Of a stretch of DNA of 64,000 bases, positions 36,707-48,597 are shown piece after piece (the first letter of the stretch is position 1; each line of letters starts with the position of its first letter). The stretch comes from Acanthosoma haemorrhoidale. Lineage: Eukaryota > Arthropoda > Insecta > Hemiptera > Acanthosomatidae. Position numbers and translations under genes: made by a program. The stretch covers positions 75,247,104 to 75,311,103 of the forward strand of contig OV884014.1 in assembly GCA_930367205.1 (NCBI GenBank), in the 5' to 3' direction. The notes under the pieces were generated by a model. The model was not told where the DNA came from. It saw only the letters and a program-made list of their open reading frames with translations, and made no database searches.

Positions 36707-39167
36707 AGTATTATATTATAAATATGCGTTGTGAGGACATCTAACCATTACACGGGAATTGAGATTAAACATTTCGAGGAAAATTTTGATTTATAAATAA
36801 GGTATATCCGTTTTGAATTTTAGAATGCTCCCCTTTGAAAATCACTTCATATTACCCAGTGTAAAATAAATTTTTTAGGTTAACCAAAGTGGCCAGCTGA
36901 GGAGGTCGAATTATTAAGATATTCGAATTATCAAGAGCCGACTGTATGCTTAGGCGTGTTAGTTCAGCCAGTGGGCCACAGAGAGCAGAGCATTGATCTA
37001 AAGGCCCCGAAACTTTCCTTTGTAAAATTTCCAGATTTCTAAAAAAATTATCTATTCGAAAAGTTTTTAAAACTTTATTAAAATTTTTCTAAGTTTAATT
37101 AGTTAAATTAGTTAGATATTCACTCATTTATTATTGTGTAAGTGAACGATCGAAATTAGATTTTGAAATGAACTTAAAGAAGTAAAAGGACCTGAGTAAT
37201 TTATGATATTTCTCTTTTTTTAACGAACGTTCGAAAATAATGTTGTATGATACATGGATTAGATTGATGTATCTTCTCTTATTTTATCAATAGCCAGATA
37301 TGATTATCTGTGTTTTTCACTTGAGCATGATGGTGTAAAATATTTTTTTTAATTTAATATATGTTCTATTTACGGGTGAACATGCTTTTGGTTTTGAAAC
37401 CAGTGAAACCCAATAACATAATAAATAATGTAGTTTCAATATGCTTAAGTGTATTGAACCGAAGTTGTTTCTGCAATGATATAAAATGGGGTGCAACACA
37501 TTGAGTTTATTAATTATTACAGTATATTAATTTATTTATTTTTTTCTTAGCTCTCAAACTTATAAAATATAGATGATCTAATCTATATTAATTTATTCGT
37601 AATTACCAGTGGTAGTCAGTAATCCATCTGTTCTAATACGAGAGTATAAAAAAGAAAATAGTGAAAGGGCTGAAATTTGTTTTTTTTCCCAAAATCATGA
37701 TTTCACAGTATGTCAGAATGTTCTGATATTTGTGAAGTCCCTGTCCGGCGTAGAATTTGAGTTTTAAAAATAGATTAATCTCTACAAAACAATCTTAAGT
37801 GTCATTAATTCGTTAGATAATTCCAACAAAGTTTTTTCTATCAAATTAAAGATACTGATGTACTCATTAACAATGTGCAGTTGTTTTTTTAAAATGATAA
37901 TTACAAAAACTGCATTTAAAGCCGTGTACTTAACGTGACAGGGGAATTTTAATGTTAATTTCTTGGTAATGGTAATGGGTTATGACCCGATGATGCTGAA
38001 AACAGCAACCACTTCCAAAATAAAAAAGGGGTAAAGTAATTAATAAAATTATTTATTATTTATTAGAAACAAATGATTTCCTACCATGCTGAGTAGGTTG
38101 TTCAATTAATGACCAAATAATATGGATTATGTGTTGATCTTAAATGGGCTGCAGAAACAAAAAGTAATCAAAATTGTTATTGGAGCCGTGAAGAAACCCT
38201 TAATGATCTCTGATCTTCTGGTGTGCTATGTTGGGCACTATTTTCGTCCGTGACTTCAGTAGATCTGCCAAGACCACGGTAATTGTATGTTTTGTACCCA
38301 GGGCTAACTGCTACTGCATATACTGATCAAACTAATATTCTCACACAATGAACAGTGTGACCAACTGAAAAGGTAATTCCGCATAATATACTTTATTCCT
38401 TTGAACATTGTTCACATTCTGCCGCCATATTGCATAAATCTAGACAACCTAGATATCACCATTCGATGTAATTCGTGCGTTAAGAGTAGGTATTAGAGTT
38501 TTTTTTAGCTTTATATTTCATAATTATATTATTATATAAGTCAGTTAACCTGTCAGAAATTTTTTTTTAAGGAATGGTTGACAATGGTATAATATTAATC
38601 TATACGTTGGTGGTTTTCTTAGTTCTGAGGTGTGATAGTTGACTGCACTGGATGGTATGTCTGGGTGGGAATATCATATCAAAAATATATTCCTGATGCA
38701 GCTTAATGCTCAATGCGATCAAACTTTTGCAATTTAAAGCCACAAAAAAATAAAGACGTGCCTTAAACCTAGAAAAACAAACAAACAAATGATTTCGTCA
38801 ATAAATGAGTTGGCGATTTGTTCTTCCCTTCGGAGGCCGAGATTTCATGTACAATATAAATGATAAATCTTAGAGGAAGTTTTCGGAATCTGCGATTAAT
38901 TATCATAATGCCAACTGAACACACGCAAAATGTCAAATGCTCACTTAATAAAGTAAAATGATTTTCTGAACAAAAATAATCTGATGAGCTGACACCTTAA
39001 GAAAGAGACACTATGTGAAAAAACAGAATTTTCGAAAAAGGCTTTGGCTTCTCCAATTGCTCATTTTTAATTTTATATCTATCGGCTAATTCCCAAGATA
39101 TGTCAAATTTCTTTTTATAAAAATTTCTTTTCGCTATCAAACAAGGGACAAGAAGGTTTACTTACTG

Positions 39168-39247
39168 TTGGATGGAATTCTGGAAGCAGCTCCACAGGAA
39201 CGTGTTTCTTTATCGGCATTCTTTTCTAAGTGTATGATCTTCCTGTC
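39168..39247 (-). other. Possible exon of an unidentified minus-strand gene
   Basis: Open minus frame reading KIIHLEKNADKETRSCGAAS and RIPSN up to the splice-donor-like CCAACA/GTAAGTA at the 39,168 side, preceded by acceptor-like GCTGACAG. No partner exon was found, so this is only a candidate. Confidence 0.2.
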
Positions 39248-39291
39248 AGCTAGCTTATCCAGTTTCGAATGCCGAAGGAGGGTAACCAAGA

Positions 39292-39333
39292 GAAAGAGAG
39301 AGAGAGAGAGAGAGTGAGGGAGAGAGAGAGTGG
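39292..39333 (+). repeat. (GA)n microsatellite
   Basis: Purine-rich AGAGAAAGAGAGAGAGAGAG tract with a few interruptions. On the minus strand it would be a long pyrimidine tract upstream of the candidate exon. Confidence 0.9.
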
Positions 39334-40940
39334 GAGAGGACATTAGAAGAGGGAACCGGGAAGACTCGAAGGCGGCCATAAATAAGATAAAGGACTGGGA
39401 CTACGTCAAGATAGCGCCACCCACCTACCTGGGTAGGTTATTGAATAATATTATGGGAGGTTATAAAGATGATTCACTGTTCAATCAATTGCTCAACGTT
39501 GGAGAGGAGCGAGGGCCATCAAAATGAATTTGAGCATTAAAGCGATAACGGTAAAAAGAGAGCATGATGGCGGGACGGCGGGGGTTGAGGACATAACAAT
39601 AAATCAGAAAGGTTGATATAGTGGAGTGGGTAGCATTTTAGTCCTGCATAATCGCCATCGGGGAATAAATAAATCCTTCAGGATACTTCCTTATCAATCC
39701 TCCTCCGCCTTAATTTACCAAAGTGTAATTAAAGCAGTCAGTCTTCTGGTCAACAAGGAGGGTATGTAATAATTTGGATTGTCCTGTTGATGGAAACGTC
39801 TAATTATAATGAAAAAGCAAAAGAAAATCATCATGATATTGTATATAAATAGAAATAATTTCATAGAAGAAGGTTTTAGACTACTAACCCTGGAAATGGA
39901 GAGTAGAAAGATATAAAGATTTATTGGAAGATTTTGTATTACCGGCTCAGAGTACATTCAAGATGTTAGGTAGAGGTCGCATTAAAGACAGTCACTTAAA
40001 CCGAATTTCAAAAAGATATTCCAAATATGTATATTAAAAGGGACAGTCATAACAATCGAGTTTTTAATGCGTTCAAAGTCATTATTTTATAGATCGTTTC
40101 ACTACAAAATAAATAAATATTAGTGATTACTCTTTTAAGATGGCATCTATGGATTTATCAGCAGAAAAGTTAAACCTGGATGCTCATCTGCTCAGGCTCA
40201 CTGGGAACCATGCAAGAGGCTACACTGTCGAGGTGACTTCAGCACCATCTGCAACCAAGAACAACATCAGGAGCCACGAACACGAACCTCGGTCAGTATG
40301 TTTTGAGTCGCGGAAGAAGCACCAATCGGGCCACGTTAGCAGTTGGTCGAGGTTGAGACATTACCTCGTGTTTCAACTATACAACTGTGATCTCGCTCAC
40401 CATGTGTGAATGTGGAAGAAAGGTGATGGGAGATATCCCGAACGAGGAAGAAGGATCTCACAACATACGTGAGAAATGCGAGTAAGTGCCGAAACGCATT
40501 ATTTTTGAGACATTCCTCTGAATACATCTTTAATCGATGACCACCCACTCACTAACTAGCAGCTTCAGTGTACGTCTTGAAGGAACGATTCCTTCATGTT
40601 TTTTTCATTATACGTTGGGTTCTTTAGCACCTTTGAGTGTCATGTGATCGAGTGGACCACCAGTGATTACTGACATGAATAAAAGAGAAAGCAATGCCAT
40701 CCAAGAATAGACAATACCATTTTCCCAATAACTAAAGTGAAAGAAGAGTTTAATTTCATTGTAATACCATCCTTTGGTTATAATTATCTAAATTCACCAA
40801 CAAAATTTATTAGCCTTATTGTACTATTGTATATCTACCTTTATCCTACATGTACATATTAAAGTTTCTCTCGTTAAAGATATGTCTAAGTAATTTAGCT
40901 TGTCCGTTCAATGTCCTATTTACAAATATCAAATATATTT

Positions 40941-41076
40941 CCATTATTACAAATACTCCAATTTCCACTACGACAGAATCTGTGCTTCCGGAAGTATGAT
41001 CTGTGCTAGTAACTTTCTCAAACTGCAGAGAATACAGAATGAATGTCTAGTAATAATAACCATCCTATACTTTCAA
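40941..41076 (+). mobile_element. LINE RT fragment of a third family, joined to family A
   Basis: The frame reads ASNFLKLQRIQNECLVIIT, typical of a non-LTR RT C-terminus but different from the corresponding family A sequence seen at 46.7 kb. At about 41,077 it passes into family A sequence (CAAAAGTCCTGAGAACAATA). Confidence 0.5.
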
Positions 41077-42290
41077 AAATCAAAAGTCCTGAGAACAATA
41101 GTTAATGCCTCTTATTACATCAGCAACAAAACCCCTCACGACAGTCGTAATATACCCTACATTATGGAGCTCATTCTTTCCAACTTCATGAAGTTCCATC
41201 CAAACCTATCCAACCACCCTAATCCCCTAGCATACTGCACCACACATTCCTATAATCCTCCTCGGAAACTAAAGCCGCAATGGCCTCGTGACCTGCTATG
41301 AGTGGGAGTCCTAGCAATGTCCAGATTCTCCGATCAGGCCCTAATCGTTTGAAGCTCTCGCGCCCTTGGCCAGCCTCCACTGTCTCGTATCCGGAGCGTT
41401 GGGCGACGGACAAGTCTCCGCTTCCTCTTTCGCATGCGAGAGGGGGGGGGCACACTTATGTGGATTTAGGAAGTCTCTGGGCTGTTTGTAAATACTGAGC
41501 GAGTGAATGTAAATTGTAAATAAAGGATGTCCCAGAATTAACGCAAGATTTGAATTTGCCGCCATTTGTGCTAAAAAAAACCAATTTGACAGCTGACAGT
41601 TTAGGGTTAGTATGAATAGAGTGTTACACGATAGAAAAACGTGTCTTTATTGTTGAACATTATCTCAAAAATAATGAAAGTTTGGCGGCCATCGTGCCGA
41701 AATTGGATGATATTGATGTGGCGAATATGTGGTTTCAACAAGATGGTGCCACATGCCATACATCCCATGAAACAATTCAAATACTGCATGAGACATTTCC
41801 ATGTCGTGTACTCTCTCGTTTCGGTGATCAGAATTGGCCCCCTACATCATGTGATTTAACACCTTTAGATTTCTTTTTATAGGGTTATTTGATGTCAAAG
41901 GTGTATGTCAACAAGTCCACATCCACCCGTGCATTAAAAGTGGAAATTCAACGCTGCATAAACGAAATTCAACTACATTTATGCCAAATGGTCATGTAAA
42001 ATTTCGACAAAAGAGTGTGTATGTGCCAGCAACGTTATGGAGGCCATTTGCCCGATGTGTTATTCCATAAATAACCCCATCCTATCCTTATCCTATATCC
42101 TATTCCTATCCTTTACTTTATAGTTCAATAAAAAATAACAACAAAAATACTTAAAACTGTGTTTTCTATTTAAATTGAATCTTGCGTTAATTCTGGGACA
42201 CCCTTTATGAGAACATTGATCACAAATACTTATTACCCAATAAATGGCAGTTTGTAATTTTATAGCTATAAAGATTGTTGAAAACTCTAT
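41077..42290 (+). mobile_element. Jockey-like LINE (family A) 3' part, interrupted by a mariner
   Basis: Encodes SKVLRTIVNASYYISNKTPH and LSNHPNPLAYCTTHSYNPPR, then RKLKPQWPRDLL and stop at 41,299-41,301. The 3' UTR follows to 41,520, and the tail resumes after the mariner at 42,207 (GAGAACATTGATCACAAATA, GGCAGTTTGTAATTTTAT). The ORF end is intact here, but the copy is 5'-truncated. Confidence 0.85.
41523..42205 (+). mobile_element. Mariner/Tc1-like DNA transposon, internally deleted, TA-flanked, inside a LINE
   Basis: Terminal repeats AAGGATGTCCCAGAATTAAC (41,523) and complementary TTAATTCTGGGACACCCTT (ending 42,205) are bounded by TA on both sides (41,521-41,522 and 42,206-42,207), giving 683 bp. 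The coding remnant goes from the helix-turn-helix (EHYLKNNESLAAIV) straight to PKLDDIDVANMWFQQDGATC and DQNWPPTSCDLTPLDFFL, so the region with the first catalytic Asp is deleted. A stop codon (TAG at 41,880) follows DFFL. The last two acidic residues are 36 residues apart. Related to the copy at 1-832. Confidence 0.92.
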
Positions 42291-45200
42291 ATATTAAATA
42301 ATAATAACCAATTCACCAAGGTTTACCACCATCTCACGATTTAGGCATTAACTTTCTTTGTAACGTACGTAGAAAGCACTCAAAGGTTTCTTGAAAGTTG
42401 TAAGAGCTGCAATAATTTAGTAATAAGTGTGTATACTTTTTAAACTAGGAAGAAGATAAAGACGTTTATTTTATCTTTGAGGACTTGTAGAGATATGTCT
42501 TTTAATTGTGGGTTTATGTTTCCCTACTCATAAATTAGTGGAAATTAAATTTTTAGGTTTAGTTCAGGGGCGCTATGGCATCTGGAAACTATAAGTGATG
42601 ATCTCATTTACATAAAATAAAATAAAGAAATTCTACCTCAAAAATCTTAGTTATTATTTTTTTTATTACTATTGGTTTCTGTCGATTCCATAGCTGGAAT
42701 GAAATCGCTTATACATAAATATAAATAAAACAACGGATAATAAATGCACCAGTGCACTGTGGCGATGAGTCCGTGAGTCGATTCCTGCCTGTTACAGAGC
42801 AATCAGGCAGACAAAGCGCCGACAGGGGATGATTGCCCCCGGAGCAGTGCCTACAAAGTGGATAGCTAACCCGGGGAAAGCTCTCAATCAAGCCATGTTT
42901 TGGCTAATTCACTGCCTCACCTGCAACAGGTGTTCGTCCCATCTTCGTCACTCACTCTCTCACTGAGCGAGCGAAGCCCAGCCAATCACTTCTGGGGAGG
43001 GGGAGGTTAACAGGATATCATGATGTTATGATCCCTGCCTATTCATCTGTGGATCCGTGGATTACTGCCACTTCATCAGGGAGAAAAGGTTCATGGTCGG
43101 CTATTTTATAGTCAAATTTATCTGTTAGAACTGTCAGGGATATTCAAGGCTAAGTGAATGAATTTAATTATGTACATCACAGCATCATTAGCGCTTCAAA
43201 ATGTCAGCGTGAGCTGTTTAAAGTTCTGGCGTGTGTCAATAAATGTACTGATTTGTGGGCACACATTGCCATTGACGTGTATAAACTACCTATTAACATC
43301 ATACCTTGCTGGGTTCACATTTGTCTAATTTAGATAGAAAAAAAGTTCAACAAAGTAAATGGTGCGGTAATACCCCAGTCATAGGGGTCGCCTAAATCGA
43401 TACATTTATCTTCATAACTTGCCATCTTTGTTGCCGGCTAGGATGCTTTCTTTTCCCTGGTGATAGTTGAATCCTAGTTTCTTTCATACCTGTTAAGGAA
43501 AGAGATGAAAATGATCGATTCCTATGTAAATTTGTCACTATCAAAAAATAATTATTGCATTTAGTATGCCTTTTGAACAGGACTTCAGTAACAAGCACCG
43601 GCTGGGCCTGTAAAATAAATTTTATTACTTATGAAATAAACCCACTACGGGTAATCTACAATAATATAGTGGTTTTAAATGTTATTTGCAGTTTCTCGAC
43701 ACTGTGTTGCTAAGCTTGTTTGAATTATAAAACAGAAGAGTTAAGAGATTAGGTAATTAGTATATTTAAATAGAGAAGGGGTTGTAAAGGGAGATAGGGA
43801 TGGCAGCGGAGGAGGGAAATGGGGTTGAGGAGGGATTTTTAGTGAGGGAGAGACCCTTGAAATACTGCCGCAATTTCCCAGCATCAAAGCCATAACACAG
43901 ATAAGTTTATGACACCATTTAACACGTTATCTATAATAAGTCCGGGCACTTGGAGAGGTGAGGGTGGGAGGGGGCCTAATTGTAATTGCTACCCTTCTGC
44001 TGGAGAGCCTGGAGAAGAGCTGGAGGGAGGGGGTATCGAACGGCGGCCATTTTGAGTGACACTTGAGGAGCGGACGCGCATACAGAAGAGCAGGTGCGCA
44101 CCTAGCGGCAAGATAAGGAAGTATTAATTGTAGGGCAGGTTTACGAGGAGTACGCGACCCGGCTCCGAATTGGCCCACAACAAATCCCCAAGCGGGGAGC
44201 AAGTTATGTTGGTAGGCCTGTCTTCATTTTTGCCTTCATCAGCCTCCGCAATGGTTATTGCTTCCTGCAGTGCTGCCAATCTCCTGGAAGGTAGGGGGAA
44301 CGGTGCTCATCCCGAATATCCATTCAGCATGAGTGCACAAGCATTGGTCACATGTAGGGTTCTCTTCTACTAATAATCCCTTGTAATACTAGGTGTGTTT
44401 CCTTCAGAACATTAATTAATAATTGTCAGAACCCTCCTACTTCAGTTGGACTACATTGGAGTAAATTTGAAATAAATATTGACATTAGCTGGTTTCACAA
44501 TTAATAAGACACGAGTTCATCATGTAATAGCTTTTTTTCCTCTGGGAAATAATTATATTATTTGCTTTGTACAATTTCTCACTTTGGTGATTTTTTTATT
44601 ATTTTGGTTATACATCTTTTTTTTTCACGAATTCCTGATAAAAATATTTATAGGAACCAAGAGTTTGCCTCAAGACAACTGTGAGCAAGCGTTTCGTTCT
44701 TCACTTCTAGGGGTTCGTCGTAGTTGAGTCAAAACCCAAGAATTGTCGATAAGGATACCCAACATTTGCTTCCATTTCCGATCCTACTTATTCGTTTGAT
44801 ACAGTAAGTTACTCATGTTGCATATTGATACATAAGCAACTCAGTCATCTCATCACAGCAATAAATAAACTGAATTAGGACACCATTTTATTGCAAATAA
44901 TGAGGAAATTTTCCGGCCATTATTTGCAGTATTCAACATCGTTGGTAACGTTTTTTCTAGCCCTCTTTTGACTCTCACGTTTAGGGTTGAAAGATGGACC
45001 ATTCAATCGGGAAAAGTACCATTCTCTATTTAAGAAGTGAAATACATTCACTTTTCATCTGCGGATTTGAATCTAATACACTGTTACATGTTCAACCCCA
45101 GACATGGGGAGTGTAGTAGGCCGACTGTCGGCATGGCATAAACTCCTCTTTTAATGTAGGCTGACCGATGCACCTACCCCGTCTGTGGGGAAATGGGTCT

Positions 45201-46099
45201 CATCAGCTAGGGTGGTCTTAAGTGCTAAGTAACCCACTCGCAAGATGGTGTGAAAAGGCATCCACAATCACAGAAGGCGATAAAGCAAAAGAATCTGTCG
45301 AAGAGAGATAAGATACGGTCCAAGACCAGAACATATTCAAGCCGGGACGAGAATTGGCCCAGACTCGCTTAGTCGCTCTGATGGGGGGAGGAGGACTTTG
45401 GTGGTGAGTCTCTGCTAGAGATATCCCTGGCTTAGCAGCTCGTTACTTTGAGGCTGCTTCTACATCACATTGAAGACATCGATGTATAATAGTAAGATTT
45501 AAGCTTTACTTGCAGCTTGTAAAATATATGTAATCTGTTCATCATTTTGATTAAAAATAAAATCAGTTATCCCAAGTAAAAACAATTTAATATTAATATT
45601 TAAGAAGTAAAATTCAGTTTTCCAATGAATTCATTACCTTTTTGCCACTACATTAATTTATTAAGGTAAATTACGTTGGGTTTAGGATCAATTGGGACAA
45701 ACAGTAAGTGAAATAAATATTTAAGTAAGGTATAATTTTGTACAACTTTACGCTACTAAAATACGCTCAAGATTTGAGGAATAAAATCTGTGAGTAGTTG
45801 AACAGTTAGATGACATCCCTAATAATTAAATTATTTAACAAGAGCGTTACAGCGTGGTGTTAGTGAGTAAATCAGGTATATAGATAAACAGATGTATGTA
45901 TCCTTAGAAAATATACATCCTTTATATAGATATATTGTATCCGTATCCATAAATAAAAATATATAAAACTAAAAAGAAAAGCCCGCATTCACCGAACGTA
46001 GCAAAACATCATGCAGATGTTCCACTAACTACCGTAATTATCATAATGAATCATACGACCTCATATATGAGAGACCTCAAAAAGGTATTTGTTCCAACA
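42291..46099. other. Intergenic, several GC-richer islands, no gene recognised
   Basis: GC-richer islands at about 42,730-43,030, 43,740-44,340 and 45,060-45,480 stand out in AT-rich sequence. The frame at 43,927-44,202 (minus) is in the second island and looks like compositional noise. The third (CACTCGCAAGATGGTGTGAA, GAATTGGCCCAGACTCGCTT) may be part of an unclassified retroelement. None has splice-supported exons. Confidence 0.35.
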
Positions 46100-46495
46100 T
46101 TTAATGTTTTAATACATCCCCCATGTAGCTGATAACATTGTTAAATCCGGGCATCTGTACCGTGCTAGGGGAATACTAGGTGACTCCAGACAGATGTTAT
46201 CGTGAGAGAATACCAGCACACTAAGAATTTGGCATGACTTGTGCTAATAGTTCTAATGTCAGACATTTTCTTATTTTACTTCCCCTTTATCAGTAATGCA
46301 TTAGTTCCTTCCAAGACCACTTTTAGCGTGACCTTTTTCTAGAGGATTAATTAATCCTTATTATAATGAATTAATATTTTGATTATTATATCTAATCTAG
46401 TTTATGATCATTATTATGTATCTAAATATAGCTTATTTATCTGTTAAATCTATTCATATTTATTACTTCATCATAATCACACATACAAGTTAGAT
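46100..46495 (+). repeat. Dispersed repeat R, copy 1
   Basis: About 390 bases, from TTTTAATACATCCCCCATGT to TAATCACACATAC, nearly the same as 52,228-52,612 in the same orientation. Shared core ATCTGTACCGTGCTAGGGGA. No coding content; class unknown. Confidence 0.75.
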
Positions 46496-46529
46496 ACCGG
46501 TCAGAATCGTGAGTACGGCTGGCTCAACT

Positions 46530-47180
46530 CTCAGTAACGGCTGACCTGGAACCCGCACACGAGGCTAAAAAGACAAGAACTAAACAGACGCTTTGGACAA
46601 CTGTACAGACTACTTCAAAGGACATCCCATCTCTCAATAGAAAATAAACTATTTATTTACAAAGTTATACTTAAGCCAATCTGGACATACGGAATAGAGC
46701 TATGGGGTACAGCAAAAAAGTTGAACATCAAGCGCATCAAATCCTTTCAATCTCCTAAAAACAATTGTAAATGCCCCTTATTACGTCAGAAACAAAATCC
46801 TTCATAATGATCTGCATATACCATACATTCTTGAAATCATCCCTTCATAAGTTCATGAAATTCCATAGTAACCTATTCAACCACCCTAATTCCCTATCAC
46901 ATTCATTGAACTGCACCACCCATCCCTATAGTCCTCCTCGGAGACTAAAACGGGAGTGGCCTCGTGACCTGCTATAAATAACTATATATGCTATAATATA
47001 AATAATAGTGACAGTGGGAGTCCTGGCAATGACCAGTTTCTCTAATCATGTCCTGAGCGTCTGTGGCTTTCACTCTCTTGGTCAGCCTCCACTGGCGTTT
47101 ATCTACGACTGACGTAGGAGCGTAGGGGACTTCCCAAGACTCCACTTTTTCCTTCGCACGCCAGGAAGGTGACAACATAT
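46530..47180 (+). mobile_element. Jockey-like LINE (family A), RT C-terminus and 3' UTR
   Basis: The longest family A coding piece: RLKRQELNRRFGQLYRLLQR, SHLSIENKLFIYKVILKPIW and TYGIELWGTAKKLNIKRI; then, after small deletions, HKFMKFHSNLFNHPNSL and RRLKREWPRDLL with stop at 46,975-46,977. The WTYGIELWG block is typical of Jockey-clade RT. The UTR breaks off at about 47,180. Confidence 0.85.
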
Positions 47181-47590
47181 ATACCCTAATTCCCTAGCAC
47201 AGTCATTGAACTGCACCACCCATCCCTATAGTACTCCTCGGAGACTAAAACGGCAGTGGCCTCAGGACCTGCTATAAATAAGGGACAGTGGGAGCCCTGG
47301 CAATGGCCAGTTTCTCTAATCATGTCCTGAGCGTCTGTGGCTCTCACTCTCTTGGTCAGCCTCCACTGGCGTTTATCTACGGCTGACGTAGGAGCGTAGG
47401 GGACTTCCCAAGACTCCGCTTTTTCCTTCGCACGCTAGGACGGTGTCAACCATGTGGACTTGGGAGCCTCTGGGCTGTTTGTATATATAGTATGAATGAG
47501 CGATGTGAATTGGTATGAATGAGATCGCTTATCACAATTACTTATAGCCCAATCAGGCAGATTGTAATTTTATCATAATAAAGTTGTTGT
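47181..47590 (+). mobile_element. Second, partial LINE family A unit in tandem
   Basis: Restarts at TACCCTAATTCCCTAGCACA and repeats the RT ORF end and UTR (GGACTTCCCAAGACTCCGCT, GAGCCTCTGGGCTGTTTGTA) with the true 3' tail GGCAGATTGTAATTTTATCA and CATAATAAAG. Together with the unit before it this forms a head-to-tail partial duplication. Confidence 0.8.
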
Positions 47591-48234
47591 ATTCAGAAAT
47601 TTAATGCCAATTAAAGCTTGATAGTGACCAACCCAGTATTTTATATATATAGATTTATATTTTTAAATTTCCGTTAGTATAACTCAATATTTCATTCATT
47701 GGACTTGTATCATAGGGTTGGGTTCACCAGATAAGGTAAGTAGATAGAAATATATAATTTAATATTTATATACTTTTTTTTTTCAGTTACTCAAATTTTA
47801 ATTTTGTTGATCTTTTCTAACTCTCATGAAACCATTTTACCGACTCAATTGAACTATTGAATTTCATTCCATTAATATGTTAAAGTATGTAACACGAAGA
47901 CTTGGGGATTGTCAATCATCGCTTAACAGTCGTATCACCTATATAGATGAATTTGTTTAAGAATCGATATTCAGCTATTGTATGGGTACAAAAATATCGA
48001 GAGAACAATAAAAATTGTAATATATTGATCTGATAAAGAATTAATAACAGTTAATAGATACTTTAATTTGTACGTAATTTCATATACATTCACTTTTTCG
48101 GACTCTTACTGATTACAGAATAATACATGATATATGACTTTTATTATAGTGTATTAAATATAAGCAATATCCGAGCTTATGAACTAATAAGAGAAAAGGA
48201 ATTTGTATATATTAAATTAAATTATATTTATAAA
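47591..48234. other. Intergenic, nothing recognised
   Basis: AT-rich spacer downstream of the minus-strand MBF2 gene; no exon or repeat copy seen. Confidence 0.4.
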
Positions 48235-48240
48235 TTTATT
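48235..48240 (-). terminator. Poly(A) signal of MBF2 gene 1
   Basis: AATAAA on the minus strand, about 96 bases past the stop codon. Confidence 0.5.
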
Positions 48241-48335
48241 AAAGATAAACGATCAGATCAATACAATAAATAAACCTACTATTGAGCAGCATATAAATAA
48301 ATAAATAAATTGTTCACATGTCTAAGAGACTGAGA

Positions 48336-48597
48336 TCAGCAGTCGGGTCTTGCGTAACCGTAGACCCTGACGAAGTAGTTGATGATCCCGTTGAAGGTAG
48401 ACTGGAAGTGGAGGGTAAGTGTGGGCTGATCCACCCCACCCCGGGTTATGCAGACGTTGCCACCCTTGTGGTTCCATGACAAGTCCCAGGCCTCGACGTA
48501 GGTGATGTTGCCGATGGGCCGGACTTGGGCCGAAGGAAGGTCGATGTCCAGGACCACCCTTCCTCCGTACTTCTGCGCTGGATACCTGAAGGTGTCT
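48336..48597 (-). CDS. MBF2 gene 1, exon 3 (core domain, stop)
   Basis: Acceptor TTCCTTACAG. Encodes DTFRYPAQKYGGRVVLDIDL, then the NIT..EA and ITRGG core, ending GYARPDC and TGA. Confidence 0.93.

Larger units (their letters stand above)
36707..40940. other. Intergenic, with GA microsatellite and GC-richer block
   Basis: AT-rich to about 39,150, then a GC-richer block (39,150-39,720) containing a (GA)n tract at 39,292-39,333. A possible minus-strand exon with a strong donor lies at 39,168-39,247. The frame at 40,140-40,409 has no recognised domain. Confidence 0.35.

Noticed and set aside
40140..40409. 89-codon plus-strand frame beginning MASMDLSAEKLNLDAHLLRL
   Set aside because: Looks protein-like at the start, but I see no family resemblance, no splice partner, and it degrades into basic low-information sequence.
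43927..44202. 91-codon minus-strand frame in a GC-richer island
   Set aside because: Composition-driven Pro/Arg/Leu-rich translation without family features or splice context.
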